From positions 1 through 18,604 of the forward strand of contig JAITKM010000034.1 of assembly GCA_031278395.1 (NCBI GenBank): DNA of 18,604 nt, given 5' to 3'. Numbering within the stretch: the first letter of the stretch is position 1; every line of letters starts with the position of its first letter. The translations under genes and the position numbers were made by a program. The notes below the pieces were generated by a model. It did not search any database. It had not been told where the DNA came from and saw nothing but the letters and a program-made list of their open reading frames with translations. Source of the DNA: Deltaproteobacteria bacterium. Its GTDB lineage: Bacteria > Bdellovibrionota_C > UBA2361 > SZUA-149 > JAITKM01. Positions 1 to 11,379 of the stretch are shown in pieces.

Positions 1-136
1 ATACAAAGAACTGAGAAATTGGGGATAAAAAGTGTTGTTTCAATAAAATGCTTAATTTTTGAAAATATTGCGACATCATAAACGCTGCTGCCTTTAAATC
101 AATTACTCATATTTGTCTATAGATTTTTTTTTTGGT
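1..136. other. left-edge sequence, possible partial genes
   Basis: No gene can be called with confidence. On the plus strand a frame open from the window edge stops at 79-81 and would give about 26 residues ending in FENIATS. On the minus strand an ATG pair near position 78 opens a frame that runs off the edge. Either could be the end of a neighbouring gene cut by the window, but both are too short to judge. Confidence 0.2.
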
Positions 137-277
137 TTTTCTGGTACAGGGTTACTCTGGTTTTACTCTGGTTTCTCTGGTACAGGGTTACTTTTATTTT
201 CTGGTTTTTCTGGTACAGGGTCTAGGGTTTTTCTGGGGTTTTTCTGGTTTTTCTGGTACAGGGTTACTTTTATTTTT
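137..277 (+). repeat. array of short dispersed repeats (four direct copies)
   Basis: Four copies of TCTGGTACAGGGT lie at about 140, 176, 209 and 252. Three continue as TACT, and those at 176 and 252 run on into TTTTATTTT. Partial units (CTGGTTTT, CTGGGGTTTT) lie between them. The same unit recurs, sometimes inverted, near 351-480, 11400-11480, 11624, 18234-18274, 18350 and 18472. The repeat consists of T-rich linkers around a GGTRYRGGGTT core. No coding frame is convincing here. This looks like a genome-wide intergenic repeat, not a CRISPR: there are no regular spacers and the units touch or overlap. Confidence 0.8.
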
Positions 278-344
278 ATACTTTTTTAGAAATTACAAAA
301 TAATTTAGAGTGTTATGTTTGTTTAATGCATGAAAAAACTAATA

Positions 345-504
345 AATAAAGTAACCCCATACCAGCAAACTCCCAGCCAGCGAACTCCAAAAATGTTTCA
401 GAGAAAAAAGAACCCTGATAAAGTAACCCCATACCAGCAAACTCCAAAAATGTTTCAGAGAAAAAAGAACCCTGCACCATGGGAATGGGACCATGGGAAT
501 GGGA
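345..504 (-). repeat. inverted-orientation repeats in two tandem blocks
   Basis: Two direct blocks start with GTAACCCCATACCAG at 351 and 423 and end with AAGAACCCTG at 417 and 474. The first carries 15 extra bases, a near-copy of its own flank. Both block ends are the reverse complement of the dispersed repeat (CTGGTATGGGGTTAC and CAGGGTTCTT). Immediately after, the 14-mer CCATGGGAATGGGA is duplicated in tandem at 477-490 and 491-504. An 84-codon frame (330-584) crosses the blocks and would encode an 18-residue repeat containing VTPYQQTP and KMFQRKKNP. I regard that frame as a by-product of the repeats. Confidence 0.75.
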
Positions 505-626
505 AACTCCATGGGAAACTGAGATCCCTATATTTAAACCAGGGAACCCCTAGAAAATCTTTCAGGGGAATTCAAAGGAAATAAAAGTTCCCTTAATTTT
601 GTTTTTTTGTTAAGAAGGCGATTTTT

Positions 627-773
627 TTGAGAGTAGTTTTTTTTGATACCTTTCTGTATCAAAATCTCTATTTTGTGAGTGTAGGTGCCTTTAATAATGA
701 CTCGGGAGAATTTATTTATCCTTCAGTGGGAGTAGATAAAGATACGACCTGCGAGAATTATTTTTTAATTTAA
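627..773 (+). CDS. small ORF upstream of the template repeat, unknown
   Basis: A 48-codon frame starts at TTG 627, eight bases after AAGAAGG (612-618), a good ribosome-binding site. It stops at TAA 771-773. The product contains VSVGAFNNDSGEF and ends DTTCENYFLI. The second half has many G-starting codons, as real coding DNA does. There is no ATG, and the in-frame stop upstream is at 594-596. It could be a very small gene or the surviving 3' end of a larger decayed one. It ends six bases before the inverted repeat that encloses the template repeat. I do not recognise the family. A 9-bp inverted repeat (641-649 with 656-664) lies within it. Confidence 0.33.
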   Translation: MRVVFFDTFLYQNLYFVSVGAFNNDSGEFIYPSVGVDKDTTCENYFLI

Positions 774-778
774 AGTGG

Positions 779-1198
779 TATTGTTGCCTATGCTGATGAT
801 AAAAATTAAAAGCCAGAATTCCTGTCTTTTAGGCAGGGAGTGTGCATTTTGTAAATTGATGGGAGTCATTTCCGATAAATAATAAAATTTAGAAAATTAT
901 CGGAATCATGCTAATAAGCAGAAACCGCGAAAAGGTAAGTCGTAGTTTCTGGCGAAATGACACTTTGACGTTAGGGAGCGGTTTCCCTCTGCGTTGTTAC
1001 GTCGGTCCTTGGTGGGTAAGGAGTCCTGTTCCAGTGGTTGTGGTTGCGTGGTATTTTGGGAGTGGTGGCCAGTTCAACAACAACAACAACCGCAACAACA
1101 ACAACTACGTGCGTTGTGTTACGGCGGTGGTGGTGCCGTAGAGGGGCGTGTTCGGCATCAATTATTTAATTTTTTTATTATCAGCATAGGCAAGAATA
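779..1198 (+). repeat. long inverted repeat enclosing the template repeat
   Basis: The left arm at 779-810 and the right arm at 1165-1198 are reverse complements, both built around TTGCCTATGCTGAT. Thirty-one of 32 left-arm bases can pair in plus-strand RNA. One pair is G·U, and the right arm carries a two-base bulge. The only mismatch is G/G. The enclosed 354 bases hold the template repeat and a smaller 9-bp hairpin (870-878 with 897-905). In RNA this would close the template-repeat transcript into one large stem-loop domain. As DNA it could also be the border of a mobile unit. Confidence 0.8.
1040..1160 (+). repeat. DGR template repeat (TR), approximate limits
   Basis: The core at 1076-1108 is five AAC codons, CGC, four AAC codons and TAC. 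Read in frame it gives GQFNNNNNRNNNNYVRCV and then a stop at 1139-1141. Such AAY-rich templates are the hallmark of DGRs: the reverse transcriptase misreads template adenines, so each AAC in the copy can become many codons. The flanks AWYFGSGG and YVRC resemble the C-terminal end of C-type-lectin-fold target proteins of the formylglycine-enzyme or DUF1566 type. Adenine is scarce from about 1026 to 1070 and from 1112 to 1138, which confines mutable sites to the core. Bases after 1110 are GC-rich, as expected for the initiation (IMH*) end. Exact limits need the matching variable repeat, which is not in this window. Confidence 0.8.
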
Positions 1199-1223
1199 TT
1201 ATTATTGGAGAGGTGTTAGTATT

Positions 1224-1616
1224 GTGGCAGAGAAAAACAAAACAATTAAAGACGGAAAGGTTAACAAAATTAAACCGGAGTTGGAAATTTACAGATCAGC
1301 CTATAGGCTGGCTAAAGAAATGCAAAAGATAAGGTCTAAAATGCCTAGAAGTGTAAAGCATGATTTAGGACAACAGGCTTTTAGTTCGTGTTTAAATGTT
1401 CTGCGTGAAATAGCGAAAGCTAGGCGTAATTCCGACGAAAAAAAGATACAGGCTTTGCTAAACATAGAAATCGAGGCGGAGTTAATGTGGACTTGGCTTA
1501 GGTTGCTTTGGGAATTCAATGCTATTAAGGAATCCGAACATCTATTATTAAGCGAAATTTTAGATGATGTTACAACTCAAGCAAAGGCATGGCGAAAATG
1601 GGCGATGATGAATTAA
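1224..1616 (+). CDS. DGR accessory variability determinant (Avd-like four-helix bundle)
   Basis: This 130-residue, basic, almost wholly helical protein has the layout of Avd. Avd is the pentameric helper that binds the DGR reverse transcriptase and the template RNA and is needed for mutagenic cDNA synthesis. Visible family features are an early LEIYRSAYRLAKEM helix and the turn MPRSVKHDLGQQ (Avd proteins usually have a Pro-Arg-x4-5-LG turn here). Two further helices follow, including the acidic IEIEAELMWTWLRLLWEF, and then a final helix ending AWRKWA. The start is GTG at 1224 with GGAGAGG ten bases upstream; no ATG fits better. It lies 26 bases after the inverted repeat around the TR, and its last 28 bases overlap the reverse transcriptase gene. 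Transcription with TR and RT as one unit is therefore likely. Confidence 0.85.
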   Translation: MAEKNKTIKDGKVNKIKPELEIYRSAYRLAKEMQKIRSKMPRSVKHDLGQQAFSSCLNVLREIAKARRNSDEKKIQALLNIEIEAELMWTWLRLLWEFNAIKESEHLLLSEILDDVTTQAKAWRKWAMMN

Positions 1617-2956
1617 AGTGGCCGACATACAGTGATATTGTTACGGCTTATAAGTGCTGCAAGATTAAGAAAAAAAGCAGCACGGCACGGATTCATTTTG
1701 AATTAAAGTTAGGGCAAAATCTTTTAAATCTATATCGAGAAATTCATTCAGGTACATATATGCCGTCTGCGTCAATGTGCTTTATTGTCGTCGAGCCTAA
1801 GCCGCGAGAGGTTTTTGCAGCACCGTTTCGGGATCGGGTGGTGCATCATTTAGTGGTGTCTGAATTATTGAAGATTTGGCGGGACAGGTTTAATGCCGCG
1901 TCGTTTGCCTGCATAGAAGGTCGCGGTCCATATAGGGCGTTATGTAAGTTGCAGAATTTAACGCTAAATATCGGCACAATCAGGAAGGCAAATAAGCCTT
2001 ATGCAGCGCAGAAGATTTATGCGCTGCATTTGGATATAGAGAAATTTTTTCCTACCATACATCGTGAAACGCTGTTGAAAACAGTGCTGGATTCTTTACC
2101 GCAGGAGATAAATTATAAAAATACAAAGTTAAGATGGCTCTGCGAAAAATTAATGGCGCATGATGCACGTGATAAATTTTATTTTGTAAATGAAGCTCAG
2201 TCCAAAATGTTGCCGCCGGGTAAGTCGTGGTTGGAGCAGCCAAAAGACAGGGGCATTCCAATTGGGAATTTGACCAGTCAGCTGGCGGCTAATATTTATT
2301 TGACTGAAATAGATTTTTATATTTCTGAGACGTTAAAGCCGCAGGGATACGTGAGGTATATGGACGATTTGTTGTTGCTAGACCGGGATAAAGCCAAGCT
2401 AAAGGGATTTATTGCTAAAATATCGCAGCGAATCGAAGAACGGTTGCGACAAAGAATTAATGAGAGCAAGACTGTATTAAAAAGCCTGACAGACGGAGTG
2501 AAATTTTTAGGGTTTCATATAAAACAGGTAAAAAGAAAGGTGTATAGTAAACCTAAAGAACAAGGGAAGGTAAAAACGCTGGGAGTATTAGGGAAAGTTG
2601 AGGAACAGCAGGTCAGGACTGAAACTGGAAGAATTAGTTTGTTATGGATTACGCTTACGGGTAAGCGTAAATGGAAATTGGTATATAGGTTTAGGAGGTT
2701 AGAAAAAAAAGGGTTTCAGACGCAGGAAGTGTTGGGAGAAAATTATGGGCTGCCTAGGGTTAGTAGCTTAAGGAGAGTATATAAACAGTTGTCGTCGTAT
2801 AACTCAATGTTAGGTTACATTCGCCAGGGGAGGAGTCTCTCATTTAGACGAGCATTACTTACCAGATTACGCAGAAGTGAAATTATTAAAAACCGCACTT
2901 GCGATGTCAAAAACTGGAGCAAGATAAAACTTCATAAGCAAAGTTACAGTCAATAA
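1589..2956 (+). CDS. DGR reverse transcriptase
   Basis: The 455-residue RNA-dependent DNA polymerase copies the TR RNA with adenine-specific errors; the cDNA then replaces a variable repeat. Motifs in order: REVFAAPFRDRVVHH (73-87), LDIEKFFPTI with the first catalytic Asp (148-157), GIPIGNLTSQLAANIYL (222-238) and RYMDD (256-260), then GVKFLGFHI (303-311). The IGNLTSQ form, in place of the QG-x3-SP seen in retroviral and group II intron enzymes, is diagnostic of DGR enzymes. All three catalytic aspartates are present. After the thumb start there is a basic extension of about 140 residues (KRKWKLVYRFRRLEKKG), longer than I expect for the family. ATG 1589 lies inside avd, and an in-frame ATG at 1598 is an alternative start. 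AGG and CGG codons are commoner than in the housekeeping genes here, which fits horizontal transfer. Confidence 0.93.
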   Translation: MAKMGDDELKWPTYSDIVTAYKCCKIKKKSSTARIHFELKLGQNLLNLYREIHSGTYMPSASMCFIVVEPKPREVFAAPFRDRVVHHLVVSELLKIWRDRFNAASFACIEGRGPYRALCKLQNLTLNIGTIRKANKPYAAQKIYALHLDIEKFFPTIHRETLLKTVLDSLPQEINYKNTKLRWLCEKLMAHDARDKFYFVNEAQSKMLPPGKSWLEQPKDRGIPIGNLTSQLAANIYLTEIDFYISETLKPQGYVRYMDDLLLLDRDKAKLKGFIAKISQRIEERLRQRINESKTVLKSLTDGVKFLGFHIKQVKRKVYSKPKEQGKVKTLGVLGKVEEQQVRTETGRISLLWITLTGKRKWKLVYRFRRLEKKGFQTQEVLGENYGLPRVSSLRRVYKQLSSYNSMLGYIRQGRSLSFRRALLTRLRRSEIIKNRTCDVKNWSKIKLHKQSYSQ

Positions 2957-2972
2957 GCAAGCAATAAGCAAG
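2951..2972 (+). repeat. 11-bp tandem duplication at the RT stop codon
   Basis: CAATAAGCAAG occurs twice head to tail (2951-2961 and 2962-2972). The first copy contains the stop codon of the reverse transcriptase. It is probably a replication-slippage product. No hairpin with a T-run follows, so the terminator of the DGR transcript is not evident. Confidence 0.7.
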
Positions 2973-3152
2973 TGCTATCCTATATACAACTTAATGTTTT
3001 AATTGATTCTTTTAGCCCGGCGCTTGATACATAACAACCTACCCAGTACCAGATAAAAATAAAGAAAAACGCCGATTACCAAAATTGCCCGGAAGGCATG
3101 CGATAAACCATACGGAAATAACTTCAGTTGTCCGGAAAAGGCACAATCTGTA

Positions 3153-3192
3153 AATAACCCCGATTGTCCGGAAATAGGACTCACGGGTTATT
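3153..3192 (-). terminator. hairpin downstream of rpmB
   Basis: On the minus strand AATAACCC (3185-3192) pairs with GGGTTATT (3153-3160), and an inner GTCC/GGAC pair lies between. It begins 17 bases after the rpmB stop and could end that transcript, but the following T-run is weak (TTTAC). The 10-mer RTTGYCCGGA recurs at 3084, 3127 and 3163, so the hairpin overlaps a small degenerate repeat. An open frame on this strand (2999-3184) is not convincing as a gene. Confidence 0.35.
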
Positions 3193-3208
3193 AAGTCCAA
3201 ATTGATAA

Positions 3209-3406
3209 CTAATCATTATTAAGATATCCAGAACGGATACATCTAGTACAGACATTAATTTTAGTTGACTTACTACCTATCATAATTTTTACCTTTTTAA
3301 GATTTGGCTTTTGAACATATGCCGTTCTCTTTGTTACCTGCGAGCCTCTCAAACTATGCTTTTTAGCTATATTAGATCCCTTATTACAAATATCACACCT
3401 TTGCAT
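3209..3406 (-). CDS. rpmB: large-subunit ribosomal protein bL28
   Basis: The 65-residue basic protein of the 50S subunit begins MQRCDICNKGS and has the family core TKRTAYVQKPNLKKVKI. It is the zinc-binding (C+) form: Cys4 and Cys7 at the start pair with Cys53 and Cys56 (CTRC) near the end. The length matches the family. ATG at 3406 is preferred because GGAGG lies five bases before it. A TTG four codons upstream is in frame but would sit inside that ribosome-binding site. The gene stands alone, in the same direction as the rRNA operon and downstream of its terminator, so it should have its own promoter in 3407-3550. I see no clear -35/-10 pair there. Confidence 0.93.
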   Translation of the reverse strand: MQRCDICNKGSNIAKKHSLRGSQVTKRTAYVQKPNLKKVKIMIGSKSTKINVCTRCIRSGYLNND

Positions 3407-3552
3407 ACAATCCTCCAATAATTTAAATTATCAATTTACATCCTTACTTATATCAAAAAGACTCGTTTCCATTTTTTATAGGTATAAATTTAAACACAAC
3501 TCTAAATCACTTCTATTTTCACTAGCTATCCTGCCTCTTTCTAGAAAATAGC

Positions 3553-3595
3553 TAAAAAAAATGCGCTATAATTTCTTTAGAAACTATAACGCATT
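3553..3595 (-). terminator. rRNA operon intrinsic terminator
   Basis: On the minus strand a 16-bp stem (3580-3595 with 3560-3575) closes a four-base loop and is followed by a run of eight T (3553-3560 read backwards). Two pairs are G·U only in minus-strand RNA; on the plus strand they would be A/C clashes. The structure therefore belongs to the rRNA transcript. It lies about 120 bases after 5S. Confidence 0.88.
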
Positions 3596-3716
3596 CAAAA
3601 AGGACAAAAAATATAAAAAAGAAAAAGATCATCATTGGTAAGTTTATAACTCATTAAAGCTAACTTCTTTCAGAGTAAAAAGTCCATTTCTCCAATTTAG
3701 ACCTCAAAATAAAAAT

Positions 3717-3825
3717 CCTGGCAGCAATCTACTTTCCCACAATTAGCAGTATCATCGACGTAATCGGGCTTAACTTCTGAGTTCGGAATGGAATCAGGTG
3801 TGTCCCCGTTACTATAACCGCCAGG
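3717..3825 (-). rRNA. rrf: 5S ribosomal RNA
   Basis: The reverse complement starts CCTGGCGGTTATAGTAACGG, contains the conserved loop CCGAACTCAGAAGTTAAGCC and ends CTGCCAGG, pairing with its own 5' end. About 109 bases are certain; the mature ends may lie a few bases further out. It is the last gene of the 16S-23S-5S operon. Confidence 0.93.
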
Positions 3826-3934
3826 AAGAACGTTAAAGGGATTTATCCAGCGCAACAAAAATCGCGCCGCCAGAAATACTTTTCAAACTCGGAAACAAAC
3901 GCAAAAATATAAAGGTAGAAAAGTAAAATATCGA

Positions 3935-4022
3935 GAGTATAACTCTATCAAACTAACTCAAACTCACTACATTATTAATATAGCTCGCTCTCTTAGCCTT
4001 GATATAATTAAATCAAAAAATA
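3935..4022 (-). other. 23S 3'-flank processing arms
   Basis: Two blocks, 4010-4022 (13 bases, AAATCAAAAAATA on plus) and 3935-3945 (11 bases, GAGTATAACTC), are exact reverse complements of 7047-7059 and 7079-7089 on the other side of 23S. They are nested in the right order, so they form the long stem cut by RNase III during 23S maturation. Confidence 0.75.
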
Positions 4023-4030
4023 CAAATGAA

Positions 4031-6989
<2,959 letters not shown>

Positions 6990-7541
6990 CTCCCATTATG
7001 CTACTATCTTCGGCAACAACGATTAGTTACCAGATAGTCATAACGTTATTTTTTGATTTTATACTATTATATACATTTGAGTTATACTCAGCTAAATTGA
7101 AAATCCCGTTTGCTTCCATAGAGACAAAACAAATCAGCCAAAGCTAAGTTGATACACCTCTACAGATTCAATAAAAAACAGAAATTCCAATTAGTTATTT
7201 TATTTTCGATATCTACTCTTCTACCCATATAAGATTTTGTTTCCAGGCTTAAAAACCAAACTCATAGTTCGCACTACAAGCTAAGTATTTCTGCCCTTCA
7301 AATCTAGGCTGACTAAAAGAGAGCAATAATAAAAACAATCCAGCAGATTTAAAAGGCATTCTACATTTAAACCGAATCTATCAAATTATCATTCATATGA
7401 AACAAGACCTACTAAATTAATGAGTTCAAGACGTTTAAATTTTCTTATTTTCTTACCCATCATTCCCCCCTCTCTTAATAAGAGAAAGAAAAAATAGGGA
7501 CAGTCATTATAAAAAATATAAATCGTTCTTTGAAGCTCCTT
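6990..7541 (-). other. 16S-23S internal spacer without tRNA
   Basis: About 550 AT-rich bases. I looked for tRNA-Ile and tRNA-Ala on both strands and found no tRNA-like fold or GGTTCGAATCC-type arm. It contains processing arms. 7291-7327 is the partner of 9247-9283 in the 16S leader: 37 bases with 33 Watson-Crick pairs, two wobbles and two G/G mismatches. 7341-7350 matches 9066-9075. 7047-7059 and 7079-7089 are partners of the 23S 3' flank. A CTCTTATTAAGAG palindrome lies near 7473-7485. Confidence 0.85.
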
Positions 7542-9060
<1,519 letters not shown>

Positions 9061-9950
9061 GAATAAAATCTGCTGTAGCGGACGAACAATGTTCGCCCTG
9101 ACATATATATTTTATATATGCCTTACAAAAATCTTTGTTTAGCCAATTCGACTAAACGTCCTAGCTTCATATTTATTGATTATTCATCAAAGATAATTTG
9201 AACGGGATTGGCTTAAAAATTTAGAAACGCCAAACCATAATTATCTATTGCTCTCTTCTACTCAACCTAGATTTCAAGGGCAGATTTTTAAATCTGTCTT
9301 TCTTTAGAATTACTCAGCTGTTTATTTGAGCCTTATAATTCAACGCAAAAACAAACTCTTGTTAAAAAAAATTTAACTCCATTCGTTAAAGCGGGGCGGA
9401 CAATGCACTAATTTAAAAACAAAAGCAAGAGGTAAAAAACTTTTTTTTCAAAAAAAAATTATTTACCTTTTCTCTGATTTTTTATTAAGAAATTCAGAGA
9501 AGTAATAAAGTAAAAAGTAACCACTACATTTAAAAAAATTTTAAACGTTGAACTACTTATTTATACTTTGTTTGATTTTATTTCCGTCTTTGTAAGATTT
9601 CCTCAAAGATACAACCGAAAATCCATTAAAGAAGTGAACTCTGCCAAAAGTGGGTGGGCTTGTATTACAATTTTTTTACTATTGCAAGAGATTTCTAAAA
9701 TATTTTAAATATTTATTTAACAGAGGATTTACCGTAAAATAATTAGTATTTTCAATGTATTAATTATATTATCAAATCTCAGCCTAAGCGTTAAGGCTGT
9801 TTTCTTAAATTTAGCATTTCAAAAAATCTAAAATAATTTATTAAAAATATGTCACATATTTTCATGAATTAAGCATAACGGCTCTATAAAATATGTTTCG
9901 CGCAATATGCGAAATCTCAAAAAACTATATCTGAGTAGAAGAGAACTTAT
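9061..9950 (-). promoter_or_regulatory. rRNA operon leader and divergent intergenic region
   Basis: No gene is visible. Next to 16S the leader RNA folds: an 8-bp stem at 9080-9098 (GGGCGAAC/GTTCGTCC) and a perfect CATATATA/TATATATG stem at 9102-9120. The 16S processing arm is 9247-9283. Further out are AT-rich inverted repeats, including CTCTGA/TCAGAG at about 9474-9501. The rRNA promoter must lie upstream. A weak minus-strand candidate is TTGCAA with TACAAG 17 bases on, near 9656-9685, followed by a GC-rich CCCACCC. I would not rely on it. Confidence 0.55.
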
Positions 9951-9998
9951 TATCTTTTGATAGGCGATTTTAAAAAACTTGTCGTCTCTCAAAAGATA
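9896..9998 (+). promoter_or_regulatory. structured leader before the ankyrin-like gene
   Basis: TTTCGC (9896-9901) and GCGAAA (9909-9914) form a small operator-like inverted repeat just after an AT-rich TATAAA (about 9886). A perfect 10-bp inverted repeat, TATCTTTTGA at 9951-9960 and TCAAAAGATA at 9989-9998, would make a hairpin in the 5' untranslated RNA. This supports translation starting downstream at 10089. TTCATG 18 bases before TATAAA is a weak -35 candidate. Confidence 0.4.
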
Positions 9999-10088
9999 GT
10001 AGGAATATGGTTTTTAATAGCTCATCGAGCTATGCCTGTTTTTATGTCTTTTGAAAAATTTTTTGCCGCACGGCGAAAGGAAAATCAA

Positions 10089-11279
10089 ATGAATTTAATA
10101 GACCAAACTAACAATCTGTTAGATATCATTAACAGATTGCAATCAACAGGAAATAGCCTGGATATCAGTGTTGTTCACGAGGCAATGTTGCCGTATTTGG
10201 CGCAATTGTGCCAAATCGCGACACTTGAGAGGAACATCCCACTTATTAAATTTGCAACATCGCTTGCAAAAAATGACACACGGGTTTTTAAACCCGTGTT
10301 CAATGATAAGGCAATACCCAATGTTCGCAAACTTGATTTCGAGGATAGTTTTACTCGCAACGCATGCATTGATTTGGGATTAGCACCTCTCTTCTTCGCT
10401 ATAATGAACGAAGACGAAAAAATGATAGAAACACTGTCTTCATTGGGACATCCAGATGATCTAAATTTTCAGTCAAAAGAAGTCCTTGACTTAGGAAGGC
10501 ATATTTGTTTTGAAAAAGATACTTCACCAATATTTTTGGCTACTTCGGGAAATATGGGACTAAATAAATCTCCCAAACCTAACATTATCCGATCTCTGAT
10601 CAGAAATGGATATAATGTAACTCCAAAGCAGCCAGGAACAAAAGAGCCAAGATTTTTATCGTTTGTAGAAACTGCAGTTGACGACTTATTCTCAGAATTT
10701 AACCACTATAATATTTTAACGTCTTTGGAAATAATTTTATCACACATAGGAATTGATAAAATTCAACAAAGCCATAAAAGCGCAACTCTTTTTCATGATA
10801 AATATAATTATGAGTATTATATTTGTGACCCTTCTGATAATTGGGACCCTTCTGATATGTTAAGTGCAATGCACTTTATTACAAAGGGTGCTAGAGAGTT
10901 TTTACCATCATCATGTGAGACGTTTGATGTACGTAGTGCACGTAAGATGTTTGATGCACGTAATAAACGTAAGATGTTTGATGCACGTAATGCACCTAAG
11001 ACGCTTGAAGAGGAGCAGAATGCTTCCAACTTTGTATCAACATTAACATCAATGTATTATTGGACGCTTGAGGAGCTTAAGTATGTTAAGAAACAAGAGG
11101 AATCCGCAGAGAAATATTTGATAGAAATATCAAAACTCCTGCTAAAATATGGAGCTCAATTGAATATCCCAACACTAAAAACTAAAAAACTTCCTTTAGA
11201 TTTTATCCAAGATGGGCAAGCTCCTTTACTTACTAAATTTTTAGAAAATAATGGAGCTCGACGTTCAACTGCAAAATAG
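10089..11279 (+). CDS. ankyrin-like repeat protein, function unknown
   Basis: The 396-residue protein has no signal peptide or membrane span. Helix-pair units resemble degenerate ankyrin repeats: APLFFAIMNEDEKMIETL (about 98-116), SPIFLATSGN with IIRSLIRNGYNV (about 150-180), and at the C-terminus ISKLLLKYGAQLN and APLLTKFLENNGA. Ankyrin folds bind other proteins; no catalytic motif is visible. Residues about 278-304 are three 9-residue repeats (MFDARNKRK type) encoded by a 27-bp tandem repeat. ATG 10089 is chosen because a GAAAGG site lies eight bases before it. An upstream in-frame TTG (9957) would add 44 residues, but it lies inside a leader hairpin. The gene is monocistronic, followed by a strong inverted repeat, and divergent from the rRNA operon. 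Confidence 0.72.
   Translation: MNLIDQTNNLLDIINRLQSTGNSLDISVVHEAMLPYLAQLCQIATLERNIPLIKFATSLAKNDTRVFKPVFNDKAIPNVRKLDFEDSFTRNACIDLGLAPLFFAIMNEDEKMIETLSSLGHPDDLNFQSKEVLDLGRHICFEKDTSPIFLATSGNMGLNKSPKPNIIRSLIRNGYNVTPKQPGTKEPRFLSFVETAVDDLFSEFNHYNILTSLEIILSHIGIDKIQQSHKSATLFHDKYNYEYYICDPSDNWDPSDMLSAMHFITKGAREFLPSSCETFDVRSARKMFDARNKRKMFDARNAPKTLEEEQNASNFVSTLTSMYYWTLEELKYVKKQEESAEKYLIEISKLLLKYGAQLNIPTLKTKKLPLDFIQDGQAPLLTKFLENNGARRSTAK
10919..10999 (+). repeat. 27-bp tandem repeat, three copies, in frame
   Basis: Copies at 10919-10945, 10946-10972 and 10973-10999 share GATGTTTGATGCACGTAA. The second and third are nearly identical and the first has drifted. The period is a multiple of three, so copy-number change would keep the reading frame. 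A second short duplication (GACCCTTCTGATA, giving DPSD twice) lies near 10827-10857. Confidence 0.9.
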
Positions 11280-11290
11280 ACTGGTTTGAT

Positions 11291-11326
11291 GGCTGGGTTT
11301 TGTAATAAAAAAAACAAAACCCAGCC
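11291..11326 (+). terminator. 12-bp stem after the ankyrin-like gene
   Basis: GGCTGGGTTTTG (11291-11302) and CAAAACCCAGCC (11315-11326) pair perfectly around a 12-base A-rich loop, beginning 11 bases after the stop codon. No T-run follows on either strand. It could end or stabilise the transcript, but it is not a textbook intrinsic terminator. Confidence 0.5.
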
Positions 11327-11379
11327 TATTGGGTTAATTCTTCCTACTATTTTTTGTTCCACAACTTTTTATTTATTCT

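Noticed and set aside
137-277. CRISPR array
   Set aside because: Repeat units are short, irregularly spaced and without unique spacers, and no cas gene is present.
330-584. 84-codon frame called as a gene
   Set aside because: It consists almost wholly of dispersed and tandem repeats and has no convincing ribosome-binding site; the encoded repeats follow from the DNA repeats.
908-1332. Two overlapping frames across the template repeat (77 and 112 codons)
   Set aside because: They are the poly-Asn and poly-Gln readings of the TR. The TR acts as RNA template; the Asn reading is informative only about the remote target.
2999-3184. Minus-strand 61-codon frame
   Set aside because: It overlaps the RTTGYCCGGA repeats and the hairpin after rpmB; there is no ribosome-binding site and the composition is not coding-like.
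6990-7541. tRNA genes in the rRNA spacer
   Set aside because: No cloverleaf, anticodon arm or T-arm sequence is visible on either strand.
9781-9806. Terminator hairpin AGCCT/AGGCT followed by TTTT
   Set aside because: The stem is only five pairs and no plus-strand gene lies upstream.
9957-10088. TTG start extending the ankyrin-like protein by 44 residues
   Set aside because: The segment holds a 10-bp leader hairpin, and ATG 10089 has a better ribosome-binding site.
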